From: Carboxydocella thermautotrophica
GTDB lineage: Bacteria > Bacillota > GCA-003054495 > Carboxydocellales > Carboxydocellaceae
Assembly (NCBI GenBank): GCA_003054495.1
Contig: CP028514.1
Coordinates: 2,000,001 to 2,064,000 of the forward strand
Direction of reading: 5' to 3'
Length of the DNA stretch: 64,000 nucleotides
Under the pieces are notes generated by a model, which was given only the letters and a program-made list of their open reading frames with translations, was not told the origin of the DNA and did not search any database. A program made the position numbers and the translations under genes. Shown here one piece after another: positions 1 to 7,987 of this stretch. Position 1 is the stretch's first letter; each line of letters starts with the position of its first letter.

Positions 1-159
1 TATCTCTCTGACTCGAATCCCCAGCAGCCTTGCTACGAGAGCATGGGCCAGCTCATGGCCTGTTACCAGCAAAAAAACCAGCAAAGCCTTGTACAACAGC
101 CCGGTAAAAAAATAGAAGGCCAGGAGGGCCAGAAACCAGGGATTGATCCTGAAGCGCAT
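1..159 (-). CDS. spoIVFB: SpoIVFB-like site-2 protease, N-terminal part (cut by window edge)
   Basis: Only the first 53 codons are in the window; the gene runs off position 1. The start is ATG at 159, with GGGAGG seven bases upstream. The peptide opens with two hydrophobic stretches and then shows HELAHA at residues 35-40, the HExxH zinc site of M50 intramembrane metalloproteases. SpoIVFB cuts pro-sigma-K in the mother cell during sporulation and is normally paired with SpoIVFA. The SpoIVFA-like gene lies 15 bp upstream here, which makes the family call firm. It cannot be told from this fragment whether the full protein carries a C-terminal CBS domain. Confidence 0.85.
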   Translation of the reverse strand, partial: MRFRINPWFLALLAFYFFTGLLYKALLVFLLVTGHELAHALVARLLGIRVREI

Positions 160-174
160 CTGTATCCCTCCCGG

Positions 175-999
175 CTAGATGTTGTCTTTCCCCAGTTTCT
201 CCAGGGGGTCAATTACCTGCCCTTTCTCAGAAAGCTCAAAATGCAAATGGGGCGTATCGGCCACCCCGCTTTGACCCACTGTGCCGATGACCTGGCCTGC
301 CTCTACCCTGTCTCCCATTTTTACCTTGATTTCATCCAGATGGGCATAATAACTGCTCCAGATCTCATCGTGTTTGATCATTACATATTTGCCATAAACC
401 CTGTCCTCGCCGGTTTTAGTGACAGTACCGGCCAGAACAGACTTCACTTCCGTCCCTGTCGGAGCCAGAATATCTATCCCCTGGTGGAATCTGGGATAAT
501 CACTGTTGGGCTCCATCACCCAGCCAAATTTTTTGCTGATCTGACCGGAAAGGGGAAGCACAAAGGTTTGGTTGCTTACGGCCGGTTTAGTCTCCTCAGG
601 TTTGGTAGTTAGGGCAGTTAATGCCGGCCATTCGTTAAATTCACCGCTTAGCACCACCTTGACGATGCGCCCCAGTACTGGTTCCAGTTCAGTATCAGTG
701 TTAAGCAGATACCTGATAGCTGCACTAGCACTCTGACTGAGGGGATCCTGCCGGTCATTAACTCCGATGGCTACAGCAAAAATCAGGAGGGCCAGTATCG
801 ATTGAATTAAAAGCCTGTTGGCCAGCAAACGCTGGTACCAGGGACGCTGCGGACCAAAACCGCCGCTCCAGGTGAAAATACCAGAGCTTCTGCGCCCTGG
901 CGGTTGCCGGTAATAGCGTTCCTCCGGGCGGGCCCAGTAGAACTTTTCCCTTTCCTCTATTTCTTCCTGCCAGCCCTGTTCATTGCGTTTATAGCGCAT
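175..999 (-). CDS. spoIVFA: SpoIVFA-like M23 (LytM-fold) membrane peptidase
   Basis: This 274-residue protein has a charged, Arg/Glu-rich cytoplasmic N-terminus, one membrane helix at about residues 62-80, and a C-terminal M23 domain from about 145 to the end. The zinc ligands of M23 endopeptidases are visible: H172 and D176 (HQGID) and the HLH pair at about 251-253. SpoIVFA holds and inhibits SpoIVFB in the outer forespore membrane; the SpoIVFB start lies 15 bp downstream. Because the ligands are intact, real peptidoglycan hydrolase activity is possible (inference). ATG 999 was chosen over an in-frame TTG six bases earlier because GGGGGTG sits seven bases before the ATG. Confidence 0.82.
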   Translation of the reverse strand: MRYKRNEQGWQEEIEEREKFYWARPEERYYRQPPGRRSSGIFTWSGGFGPQRPWYQRLLANRLLIQSILALLIFAVAIGVNDRQDPLSQSASAAIRYLLNTDTELEPVLGRIVKVVLSGEFNEWPALTALTTKPEETKPAVSNQTFVLPLSGQISKKFGWVMEPNSDYPRFHQGIDILAPTGTEVKSVLAGTVTKTGEDRVYGKYVMIKHDEIWSSYYAHLDEIKVKMGDRVEAGQVIGTVGQSGVADTPHLHFELSEKGQVIDPLEKLGKDNI

Positions 1000-1008
1000 A
1001 AACAAGCA

Positions 1009-1043
1009 CCCCCATCTTCATTTCACAATAATGAATATGGGGG
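1009..1043 (-). promoter_or_regulatory. Stem-loop covering the ribosome binding site of the spoIVFA-like gene
   Basis: Read on the minus strand, CCCCCAT-A-TTCATT pairs with AATGAA-G-ATGGGGG around a six-base loop. The stem is about 14 bp with one mismatch. Its 3' arm contains the GGGGG that serves as Shine-Dalgarno for ATG 999. There is only a weak T tract after it. It may be a terminator for the upstream FUSC-like gene, a translational control hairpin, or both. Confidence 0.5.
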
Positions 1044-1057
1044 CCAGTCCTGTTTTA

Positions 1058-1969
1058 TTACAATTTTTGCAGGTCACGGGCAATTTGCAGTAAAGTCTGC
1101 CAGCCCAGGGTCGTTGTAGTCCCATCAGCCTGTGCCGCTTGTTCCGCCAAATAGCGAAGATCTATTGACTTGAGACCGGGGCGCTGGTTTACGGCAATGG
1201 CCCTGGCAGCCTGCCTGAGTTCTTCTCCGACTGCCCTGAGAATAACTTGCCCTTCCGGCCACAGGCCAATCCGTTGCAAAATGAGCAAATTATGATAGAT
1301 GCTTTCCACGGTATCAAACCAGAGCTGCCAGTGGTCATCTCCCAGCAGTTTTTGTTCCATTTCCCGCCGGTTTTCCTGCCAGAAACGCCAGGTGCTGCTG
1401 ATTTTCTCCCCCAGCTGGCGCCATTGTTTCCACCCGGCTTCTTCTCCTTGCCCTGTAGTAGTTGCCAGCTGCTGCACAAGTTCTGCCATCTCCAGTAATA
1501 CTTCACTCAACCGGGTGCGTACCACTTTCTCCAGGCGTGGTGGCCATAACAGGGCATTGACCAGCCAGGCTACAAAAATGCCCATCATAGTATCGAGAAA
1601 TCTTCCCCAGGCAAAAACCCAGGGGTGGGTAGCCTGTTCCAGCACTACTGCTGTTAGAACTATCCCGGCTATGCTGATGGATTCCACCAGCCCCAGGAGA
1701 TTACAGAGATAAATGGTCACCAGCAGCCCCAGGCCCAGGGCCCAGGGAGTGCTGCCCAGGCTGATGGCAGCCAGCGCCCCCGTAATGGCACCTACCACTG
1801 TTCCCAGCAGGCGGTTGATGCCCGCATCCAGGGAACTGCCCAGAGTTGATTGCATGACGACAATAACAGCGATTACCGCATAAAAAGGATAATCCAGATG
1901 AAAAATTCGGGCTATAACCATCGTCAGCGCTGCAGCTATTGCTGTTTTAATAATCCGTTTACCGATCAC
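1058..1969 (-). CDS. FUSC/aromatic acid exporter-like membrane protein
   Basis: This 303-residue protein begins with about five to six hydrophobic segments in the first 140 residues (for example around 10-40, 55-90 and 95-140), followed by a soluble, helical C-terminal half rich in Trp, Glu and Arg. This is the plan of the FUSC/ArAE (aromatic acid exporter, DUF939-like) family of putative efflux proteins. The start is GTG 1969 with GGAGG nine bases before it, overlapping the stop of the upstream diheme cytochrome gene by four bases, so the two are translationally coupled. Substrate is unknown. The coupling to a cytochrome and a histidine kinase is unusual for this family. Confidence 0.65.
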   Translation of the reverse strand: MIGKRIIKTAIAAALTMVIARIFHLDYPFYAVIAVIVVMQSTLGSSLDAGINRLLGTVVGAITGALAAISLGSTPWALGLGLLVTIYLCNLLGLVESISIAGIVLTAVVLEQATHPWVFAWGRFLDTMMGIFVAWLVNALLWPPRLEKVVRTRLSEVLLEMAELVQQLATTTGQGEEAGWKQWRQLGEKISSTWRFWQENRREMEQKLLGDDHWQLWFDTVESIYHNLLILQRIGLWPEGQVILRAVGEELRQAARAIAVNQRPGLKSIDLRYLAEQAAQADGTTTTLGWQTLLQIARDLQKL

Positions 1970-2676
1970 TGTTTCGCCTCCAGGTACTTGATCATTACTG
2001 CCATTTCCTTTTCCGTTAGCGGGATGACAGGCATCATTCCCTGGGACTGCCCGCTCCCGGAAAGTTTAGCTTTCAGCCCGGCAGCACCATTGCGCTGATA
2101 GGCTTCTCGCAAATCAGGGCCAATTTCCCCTCCTGTCCCGTCCAAACGATGGCAGAGTAAACATTGCTTATCGCGAAAAATAGCAGGTATTTGCTGGTTT
2201 TCCATCTCAGCCGTCCTATCTTTGCCCTGCAGCAGCCCTTGCTCCAGGAAGTACTCCATCAGCCTCTGGGTCTCTTCTTCCCCCAGGGGTACACTCACCA
2301 TCAGCTGGTTGGCTGGCCTTTTCAACAGTTGCTTGAGCCGCTGCGGTGTGTAATCCCGCAAAAGCTGGGAAAGATCGGGAGCTATCTCTCCCCACTGACC
2401 CTGCCAGCGATGGCAGTTCAGGCAAAAGTGTTCCAGCACCTCTCTGCCATCCTTGAAGGAAGGAGTCCGGGGCCGGACCATGGCTTTCAGCTCCAATCCC
2501 TGGTACAGCTGCCAGCCAATAGCCCCCAGGGGCAAGAGGGACAGAATCAGCATGGCCAGACCGAAGATCTGTTTTCTATCTTTCCCGAACAAAGCAAATC
2601 CAAGAAAAACCAGGCTGTTTAATAGTACAATGGCCAGGGAAAGCAGGGCCAGTTGCAGAAAAAGGGTATTACTCAT
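1966..2676 (-). CDS. Membrane-anchored diheme c-type cytochrome
   Basis: The protein has 236 residues, with two hydrophobic helices at about 7-30 and 36-58 and then an exported domain carrying two heme c motifs: CLNCH at 85-89 and CLLCH at 172-176. Each is followed by a G-x-I-[AG]-P-D-L sequence, so the domain looks like a tandem duplication of a monoheme cytochrome c fold. Candidate axial methionines lie near 126 and 213. It should transfer electrons on the outer face of the membrane. Its ATG overlaps the last codons of the histidine kinase gene by eight bases and has GGGAGG upstream. The partner oxidoreductase is not adjacent. Confidence 0.85.
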   Translation of the reverse strand: MSNTLFLQLALLSLAIVLLNSLVFLGFALFGKDRKQIFGLAMLILSLLPLGAIGWQLYQGLELKAMVRPRTPSFKDGREVLEHFCLNCHRWQGQWGEIAPDLSQLLRDYTPQRLKQLLKRPANQLMVSVPLGEEETQRLMEYFLEQGLLQGKDRTAEMENQQIPAIFRDKQCLLCHRLDGTGGEIGPDLREAYQRNGAAGLKAKLSGSGQSQGMMPVIPLTEKEMAVMIKYLEAKQ

Positions 2677-4276
2677 GTTCCCACCTCCCGGCCAGGCGTA
2701 TTACAGTCCCCTGTCCTGGTTCACTTTCAATGGTAAATTCCAGTCCGGCTTCTGCTGCCCGCTCTGCCATAATGGAAAGCCCGTAGGAGTTGGCTCCGGT
2801 CTGCTCCAGGTCAAAGCCCTGGCCATTATCAGCCAGCATCAACCACCAGCGCTGTTCCGCACAGCCCAGGCTGATATCCACCCGGCTGGCCCGGGCATGT
2901 TTGGCCACGTTATGCAGGGCTTCCTGCACAATCCGTACCACCTGTTGATAGGCTTTCGCCGGCAGCCGGGGTTCCTGGCCGGAATGATGGAGCTCCACTT
3001 GCAGGCCGTGGCGGCGGCCAAATTCCTGCCCATAGGAACGGAGAAAGGTCAAAAGTCCCTGGGTTGCATTAGTTGCTTTTAAGCTCCAGATAAAACTGCG
3101 CACTTCCTGCCAGAGGTCTTCTACTACCCCTACCAGTTCCGCAATCTCTGCCGCCGCCTCCTGGTGCCCCTCTAGAGGCAGGCATCGTCCCAGCTGATTC
3201 AACCTGATTTTGATATAAGCCAGTCCCTGCGCAATGCCATCGTGCATCTCCCTGGCTATTCGCAATCTTTCCCCGGCCAGGGCATTTGCTTCCTCATCCT
3301 GCCGCAGGCGCAGGTTATCCAGCAACAGGGCCAGGTTTCCTGACAGGGCCTGGATCACATAGGAACTTTCCCGTCCCGGCATCTGCTGCCAGCGGGCCAC
3401 CAGCACCCCCTGTACTTTACCCCGGCTGAACAGGGGAAACAGTTCATATGTTGCTTCCTCAGCCGGCCACTGCCGGACCTGATTGGTTTCCGCTGCCCGC
3501 CAGACCTGAGGCCAGAGGCTGTCCCAGCTCTGCCAGCTATCCTGTTCAGGCAGCACCAGCCAGTTCCAGTTATCATCTTCCATTTTACCAGCTACCGCCA
3601 GCCCGGAGCAACCGGCCAGGGCCGCAAAATCCGCCAGCAGGCCGGCCAGCTGCTGATTTAGCTGACTATAGGTCAAGAGCTGCTGGCTTAAGGAGGCCAG
3701 CTGTGCTGTCAGTCGGTTTTTTTCCTCCAGCCGCTTTAAAAACCAGGCAATCAAGGCCAGCACCATCAGAGAGGAAACTAATCCCAGAACAGCTAGAACC
3801 AGGAGGCGTTCCCGGCGGTTTTTACTTGCCTGGCTGGCATCCAGCTGGATTTTGAGAGCAGCAATGGGAAAATGCCCCACATGCAGAGGGGCAATCAGCT
3901 CCTGCTGTCTCCAGGTGCTGCTGCCAGATTTCAAATCCATCAGTTCCAAAGTTGATACCGGCCGGCCGATCTGAGTGCGGTCCGTCGCCGCCACCACAAA
4001 ATATTTTCCGTGAATGGGTGCCAGGAGCTGGATCTCCCTCAGTTCCGGATTCAGCTCCTGCAGGGAACGGAACAGCTGGTTATAACGGACTGTTTCCCGT
4101 AAATCCGCTTCCGTATTAACCTCAGCATCAATGGCCCGTACCAGGCCCAGCAGCTGGCTTTCCCGCTGCTTGCTTTCCCCTTCACCCCAGAGAATATTGA
4201 TGAGGGCAAGAATAGTCCCCTGTATAATCAGAATACCAGCAGCTGTCAATAGTAATATGCGTTTCTTAGTAGTCAT
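2669..4276 (-). CDS. Membrane sensor histidine kinase (NarX/LiaS-type, HisKA_3)
   Basis: This 535-residue kinase has membrane helices at about 8-29 and 158-180 enclosing an extracytoplasmic sensor of about 125 residues. A cytoplasmic GAF-like region (about 200-320) and the HisKA_3 dimerisation/phosphoacceptor segment follow, with His345 in MHDGIAQG. The HATPase_c domain near the C-terminus shows ADNGQGFD. No response regulator gene adjoins it, so its partner must be elsewhere; the regulator at 24.2 kb already has its own kinase. The gene is first in an operon with the diheme cytochrome, suggesting it senses redox state or an electron acceptor (inference). The ATG lies six bases after the terminator stem whose G run can act as Shine-Dalgarno. 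Confidence 0.85.
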   Translation of the reverse strand: MTTKKRILLLTAAGILIIQGTILALINILWGEGESKQRESQLLGLVRAIDAEVNTEADLRETVRYNQLFRSLQELNPELREIQLLAPIHGKYFVVAATDRTQIGRPVSTLELMDLKSGSSTWRQQELIAPLHVGHFPIAALKIQLDASQASKNRRERLLVLAVLGLVSSLMVLALIAWFLKRLEEKNRLTAQLASLSQQLLTYSQLNQQLAGLLADFAALAGCSGLAVAGKMEDDNWNWLVLPEQDSWQSWDSLWPQVWRAAETNQVRQWPAEEATYELFPLFSRGKVQGVLVARWQQMPGRESSYVIQALSGNLALLLDNLRLRQDEEANALAGERLRIAREMHDGIAQGLAYIKIRLNQLGRCLPLEGHQEAAAEIAELVGVVEDLWQEVRSFIWSLKATNATQGLLTFLRSYGQEFGRRHGLQVELHHSGQEPRLPAKAYQQVVRIVQEALHNVAKHARASRVDISLGCAEQRWWLMLADNGQGFDLEQTGANSYGLSIMAERAAEAGLEFTIESEPGQGTVIRLAGRWEHE

Positions 4277-4314
4277 AAAAAACCCCCCTCAGGCAGTAAT
4301 TCCTGCCCAGGGGG
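4277..4314 (-). terminator. Rho-independent terminator after the ferritin-like gene, abutting the kinase start
   Basis: On the minus strand CCCCCTGGGCAGG pairs imperfectly with CTGCCTGAGGGGG around AATTA and is followed directly by TTTTTT and then the ATG of the histidine kinase. The G run of the 3' arm has correct spacing to serve as that gene's Shine-Dalgarno. Kinase expression may therefore depend on read-through or on melting of the stem. Confidence 0.8.
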
Positions 4315-4367
4315 AAAAATCCTTTTGCCAGATTGAGAATAGTCCAAAAATAGTCCAATCGGACCGG

Positions 4368-4787
4368 TTAGAAGGTCAGCAGATAAATGAGGCGCAGGGC
4401 ATGTTCAATTTCATCATTCATAATCCGGAAGAAAATATCCCGCAAATAATAGTTATGAGTTGCGAGATACAGTTCCCGATAAAATTCCACTGCGTCCGTT
4501 TCCGCTTTCAGGCGCTGCCGCAGGGCTTCCGTATATTCCCCTACCTGGGGCGGCTGGGGTTCAGGGGGTGGATTCATTCCCGTCAGTTCTTTGTAAACCA
4601 TTTCCAGAGTGTGAGCGTGACAGTGCTCATCCCTGGCCATGTTTTTAATAATCTGTCTGGCCTCATCGGTAGGAGCTTTTTCTGCCAGCTGGTCATAGTA
4701 CATGCCATCGGTGTGTTCCATTTTTATGGCTTCATAAATTTTTGTTGCCAGTTCATGGTATTCATGACAACCCATTGCAGGATACAT
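4368..4787 (-). CDS. Ferritin-like (rubrerythrin-type fold) diiron protein
   Basis: The product is 139 residues, almost entirely helical. Glu/His pairs are spaced as in ferritin-like di-metal carboxylate proteins: E-x-x-H in MEHTDG, RDEHCH near residue 54, a Glu in AETDAVEFY, and NDEIEHAL near the C-terminus. It lacks the rubredoxin-type cysteine domain of true rubrerythrins. A role in peroxide or iron handling is plausible but not shown. AGGAGG lies nine bases before the ATG. The gene appears monocistronic, because a strong terminator follows the stop. Confidence 0.65.
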   Translation of the reverse strand: MYPAMGCHEYHELATKIYEAIKMEHTDGMYYDQLAEKAPTDEARQIIKNMARDEHCHAHTLEMVYKELTGMNPPPEPQPPQVGEYTEALRQRLKAETDAVEFYRELYLATHNYYLRDIFFRIMNDEIEHALRLIYLLTF

Positions 4788-4889
4788 AGGATAAGCCTCC
4801 TCTCAAAATCTTCGGCTAATCCAGTGTATCCCTTTTGGTTTTCTTGCGTGTCACCCTTTTAAAAAATAGGCAAAAGCCCAGGTATCATG

Positions 4890-5747
4890 TTATAATTTCC
4901 TTACTGGTAGCTGCATTAAATCCTGGCGCCGCACATCCCAGGGCCTGACACTGCCCTGCTGGCGACTGGCCCGAATTTGAGCTAGAGGCAGTTCCGCGAT
5001 CAGGATCTGTTCCAGGCCAGGCTGACCTTCAGCCTGGATGCCCCGGGGTGGAAAACCGAGATCACAGGGGGTAAGCAGAGCCGCCCGGCCATGATGCTGT
5101 TCCAAACCCGGCACTTCCGGTAAAAAACCAATGGTAGGGCTGGCCACCACCCCTAGCTGCAATTCCACTGCCCTGGCCTGCAGACAGTAGCGCACGCGCC
5201 AGAAACCGGCCTCATCTTCCGTACAGTAGGGGCAACAGAGCAAGTCGGCCCCGGCCTCAGCCAGCGCTGCTGCAACTGTGGGAAACTCACTGTCATAACA
5301 AATCATCACTCCCACGGTGGCGTCTGGCAGGCTGGCCAGTACCAGCTCCTCTCCCGCAGTCAATTGCCAGTATTCCTGCTCCCAGGGAGTCAGGTGCAGT
5401 TTGGCCTGGGTCAATAGCCCTTTACCGGGTACAGCCAAATGGCAGACATTATAAAAGGCCTGTCCCTGGCGTTCTATCTGGCTGCCGGAAATGATCGCAA
5501 TCTGATAAGCCTCGGCCAGTGTTTGCACCAGCTGACGAAAGGGTTGGCTGTATTCTGCCCAGTGAAAGGGCAGGTCCCGTTCCTGTTTCAGGTTATGCCG
5601 GGCCAGTAAGCCCCCGGTTACATATTCCGGAAACACCACCAGCCGGGCCCCGCTCTGGGCAGCAAAAGCTATCGTCTGACTATACTTTTTCTCAAACTCA
5701 GCCCAGGTTAATGGCTGCATCAACCACTGTACTGCTGCGATTTTCAC
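4890..5747 (-). CDS. Carbon-nitrogen hydrolase (nitrilase superfamily)
   Basis: This 285-residue enzyme carries the nitrilase catalytic triad in order: Glu41 (VVFPEY), Lys116 (QAKLHL) and Cys150 (VMICYDSEF). The length fits a single-domain family member, which hydrolyses amides or nitriles through a cysteine thioester. The nearest well-known architecture I recall is the YhcX-type fusion of a GNAT domain to a nitrilase domain. Here the two parts are separate divergent genes, since a GNAT gene starts 41 bp away on the other strand. The start is GTG 5747 behind a GGGGAAAG site. The substrate is unknown. Confidence 0.85.
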   Translation of the reverse strand: MKIAAVQWLMQPLTWAEFEKKYSQTIAFAAQSGARLVVFPEYVTGGLLARHNLKQERDLPFHWAEYSQPFRQLVQTLAEAYQIAIISGSQIERQGQAFYNVCHLAVPGKGLLTQAKLHLTPWEQEYWQLTAGEELVLASLPDATVGVMICYDSEFPTVAAALAEAGADLLCCPYCTEDEAGFWRVRYCLQARAVELQLGVVASPTIGFLPEVPGLEQHHGRAALLTPCDLGFPPRGIQAEGQPGLEQILIAELPLAQIRASRQQGSVRPWDVRRQDLMQLPVRKL

Positions 5748-5788
5748 CGTTCTTTCCCCTTTACTTTAAAACTAAGGAGGCAGGTAGC

Positions 5789-6454
5789 ATGAAACTAACC
5801 CGTCTGGTCCCTACTGACCAGGGCTTTCGCCCGCTCGTGATTCGCAATTACACCCTGGCTGATATTCCCCAGCTGATCGACATCCAGCGGGAGTGTTTCC
5901 CGCCCCCTTTTCCCTCGGAACTGTGGTGGAATGAAGAGCAATTGACCAATCATGTCACTATCTTTCCCGCAGGCGCCCTCTGTGCGGAAATCGATGGCCA
6001 GCTGGTAGGGTCCATGACCGCCGTTCGCACCATGTTTGATCCCGACCAGCCGGAAAACTGGGCCACTGCTACTGACCAGGGCTATATCAAAGGCGCCTTT
6101 CATCCCCAGGGTAACGCCCTGTATGTAGTGGATATCAGTGTCCGCCCCGGCTGGCGCAAAGCGGGAATTGGCCGGGCCCTGATGGAAGCCATGTATGCCA
6201 CCGTGGTTCACCTTGGGGTAGAGAGGCTGGTGGGAGGTGGCCGCCTGCCTGGTTATCATCACTACCAGGACCAGCTTAGTGCCCGGGAGTATATCGACCA
6301 GGTGCTGGCAGGAAAAATTGCCGACCCGGTCATCACTTTTCTCCTTAAATGTGGCCGTACTCCCCTGGCCCTGGTCCCCGACTATCTGGAAGATGATGAA
6401 TCAGGCAATTACGGCCTGTTAATGGAATGGCGTAACCCCTTCCTCCAGACCTAA
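5789..6454 (+). CDS. GNAT family N-acetyltransferase (YhcX GNAT-domain type)
   Basis: The start is ATG 5789 with AAGGAGG eight bases upstream; a longer frame extends back through the divergent neighbour but has no better start. The 221-residue protein has the GNAT fold: the acetyl-CoA loop appears as RPGWRKAGIGRAL near residue 130, after the beta strand YVVDISV. The stretch around IQRECFPPPFPSELW and IFPAGALCAEIDGQLVGS resembles the N-terminal acetyltransferase part of YhcX-like GNAT-nitrilase fusions. It is one of only a few plus-strand genes here, divergent from the nitrilase. Its stop overlaps that of rodA in a tail-to-tail arrangement. Confidence 0.85.
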   Translation: MKLTRLVPTDQGFRPLVIRNYTLADIPQLIDIQRECFPPPFPSELWWNEEQLTNHVTIFPAGALCAEIDGQLVGSMTAVRTMFDPDQPENWATATDQGYIKGAFHPQGNALYVVDISVRPGWRKAGIGRALMEAMYATVVHLGVERLVGGGRLPGYHHYQDQLSAREYIDQVLAGKIADPVITFLLKCGRTPLALVPDYLEDDESGNYGLLMEWRNPFLQT

Positions 6455-7584
6455 AACAGGATTTTCTGCCGGCGCATATAAATACTCTGCAAAATTCCTA
6501 TACCCAGCATATTGGCCAGGAGATTGCTGCCCCCATAGCTGAAAAAGGGCAGCGGTATACCGGTGATGGGCATGATGGAAATAGTCATGCCCACATTTTC
6601 CAGAATATGAAAGAGGTACATGGATACGACCCCGGCTGCCATGGTCACTCCGTAAATATCCCGGGCCTGGGCAGCAATGCGCAGGCCCCGGAATACCAGT
6701 AAAAAGAGAAGGATCAACAACCCTGCTGCCCCGACAAAGCCCAGTTCTTCCCCCACCACAGAAAAAATGAAATCGGTGTGCTGTTCCGGCAGAAAATTGA
6801 GCTGGTTCTGGGTGCCCTGATAAAGCCCCTTGCCCCATAAACCGCCGGAGCCAATAGCGATCTGGCTCTGCCGTACATGGTAACCAGCTCCCACCGGGTC
6901 CAGGTCAGGATTGATGAATATAATCAAACGCTTGAGCTGGTAGTCTTTCAGCGGCAGGTGGATATAACCCTGCAGATGGGCCCACACTCCCCCGATAGCC
7001 AGAGTCAGACCGGTGATGATGATAATAACCAGCAGCAGCGGTCTGGTGCCGGCTGCATACAACATGCCCAGGGTAATGGCAATAAACACCAGGGCTGTTC
7101 CCAGGTCAGGCTGGGCCAGGATCAGCAACATGGGAATCCCGACATGGATAGCCACCGGCAACAGGTCCCGGAAGCTGTTGAGCTGCCCCTGTTTGCGCGC
7201 CAGCAAATTGGACAGAGTTATAATAATAAAGATTTTGGCAAATTCAGAAGGCTGAACGGCCACTGAACCAAACCCCAGCCAGGACTGGGCCCCGCCTCCC
7301 ACTTTCCCGGCTATCTCCACCAGTAAAAGGAGAAGCAGGTTAAGACCATAAAGGTACTTGCTCATCCGCAGCAAATCCTCATAATGAATGGTCATCATCA
7401 CCAGCAGGGCTACTGTACTGATAATCGCCCAGATCGCCTGTCTTTCCACATACAGATAGGGGTTATTACCCCCGCCCTGGGTGATATGGGTGGCGCTGGA
7501 AATGATAACCAGGCCATAAATGATAATAGCATAAACTACTGCCAGCAGCACAAAATCGACATTTTTCCACAACCGTCTATCCAA
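6451..7584 (-). CDS. rodA: RodA, peptidoglycan glycosyltransferase of the elongasome
   Basis: This 377-residue SEDS protein has about ten hydrophobic segments and the long extracytoplasmic loop typical of RodA/FtsW/SpoVE. Signature stretches include QPDLGTALVF, the catalytic-loop aspartate region, GEELGFVGA and the C-terminal PLPFFSYGGSN. RodA polymerises glycan strands with PBP2 (mrdA) under MreB guidance, and those genes lie directly upstream. The start is TTG 7584, with GGAGG nine bases ahead. A terminator separates it from minE, so it probably has its own promoter in the roughly 95-bp gap. Confidence 0.92.
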   Translation of the reverse strand: MDRRLWKNVDFVLLAVVYAIIIYGLVIISSATHITQGGGNNPYLYVERQAIWAIISTVALLVMMTIHYEDLLRMSKYLYGLNLLLLLLVEIAGKVGGGAQSWLGFGSVAVQPSEFAKIFIIITLSNLLARKQGQLNSFRDLLPVAIHVGIPMLLILAQPDLGTALVFIAITLGMLYAAGTRPLLLVIIIITGLTLAIGGVWAHLQGYIHLPLKDYQLKRLIIFINPDLDPVGAGYHVRQSQIAIGSGGLWGKGLYQGTQNQLNFLPEQHTDFIFSVVGEELGFVGAAGLLILLFLLVFRGLRIAAQARDIYGVTMAAGVVSMYLFHILENVGMTISIMPITGIPLPFFSYGGSNLLANMLGIGILQSIYMRRQKILF

Positions 7585-7656
7585 AGTTTTTTACCTCCAG
7601 CTTCACTACTATCCTGTATATTTATTCCCTGAATCCCAGTTTATCATTTTTTTTAG

Positions 7657-7690
7657 CCAAAAAAAAGAGAAAGAGCGCTTATTCAGCGCC
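7657..7690 (-). terminator. Terminator of the mre-min operon
   Basis: On the minus strand GGCGCT-GAATA-AGCGCT is followed by TTTCTCTTTTTTTT. The stem overlaps the last codons of minE. It separates the min genes from rodA. Confidence 0.8.
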
Positions 7691-7963
7691 CACTACAGCT
7701 CCCCGTTTCATTCTCTTGACCGGAATATTGGCCACCAGAGCCACTGTATTGTCCGGAGTGTTTTCAAAAGCCACTTCCAGGGCCTGTTCATCGATATCCA
7801 CATACTTGGTGATCACCTGAATCAGGTCGGTTTTGAGGGCTTCCAGCATCTGAGGGGAAATGCTGGCCCGGTCATGTACCAGCACCAGTTGCAGGCGCTG
7901 CTTGGCAACATCCTTGCTGGCAGCGGTTTCCCTTCCAAACAGTTTATTGATAAAATCAAACAC
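7679..7963 (-). CDS. minE: MinE, topological specificity factor for MinCD
   Basis: At 94 residues it is the normal MinE length. The N-terminal FDFINKLFGR stretch is the amphipathic membrane/MinD-contact segment, followed by a VLVHDR beta strand and the dimeric C-terminal topology domain (ending in VALVANIPVKRMKR). MinE stimulates MinD ATPase and drives Min oscillation. The presence of MinE means this spore former has an E. coli-like Min arrangement rather than only DivIVA/MinJ. It lies 24 bp after minD. Confidence 0.93.
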   Translation of the reverse strand: MFDFINKLFGRETAASKDVAKQRLQLVLVHDRASISPQMLEALKTDLIQVITKYVDIDEQALEVAFENTPDNTVALVANIPVKRMKRGAVVGAE

Positions 7964-7987
7964 TCTCTTTCCCCCTCTCCGCCTGGC

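Noticed and set aside
4131-4862. 243-codon plus-strand frame across the terminator region
   Set aside because: It covers the kinase start, a terminator and the ferritin-like gene on the other strand; the sequence has no family resemblance.
5519-5788. N-terminal extension of the GNAT gene
   Set aside because: It runs antisense through the nitrilase gene, while ATG 5789 has an ideal ribosome binding site.
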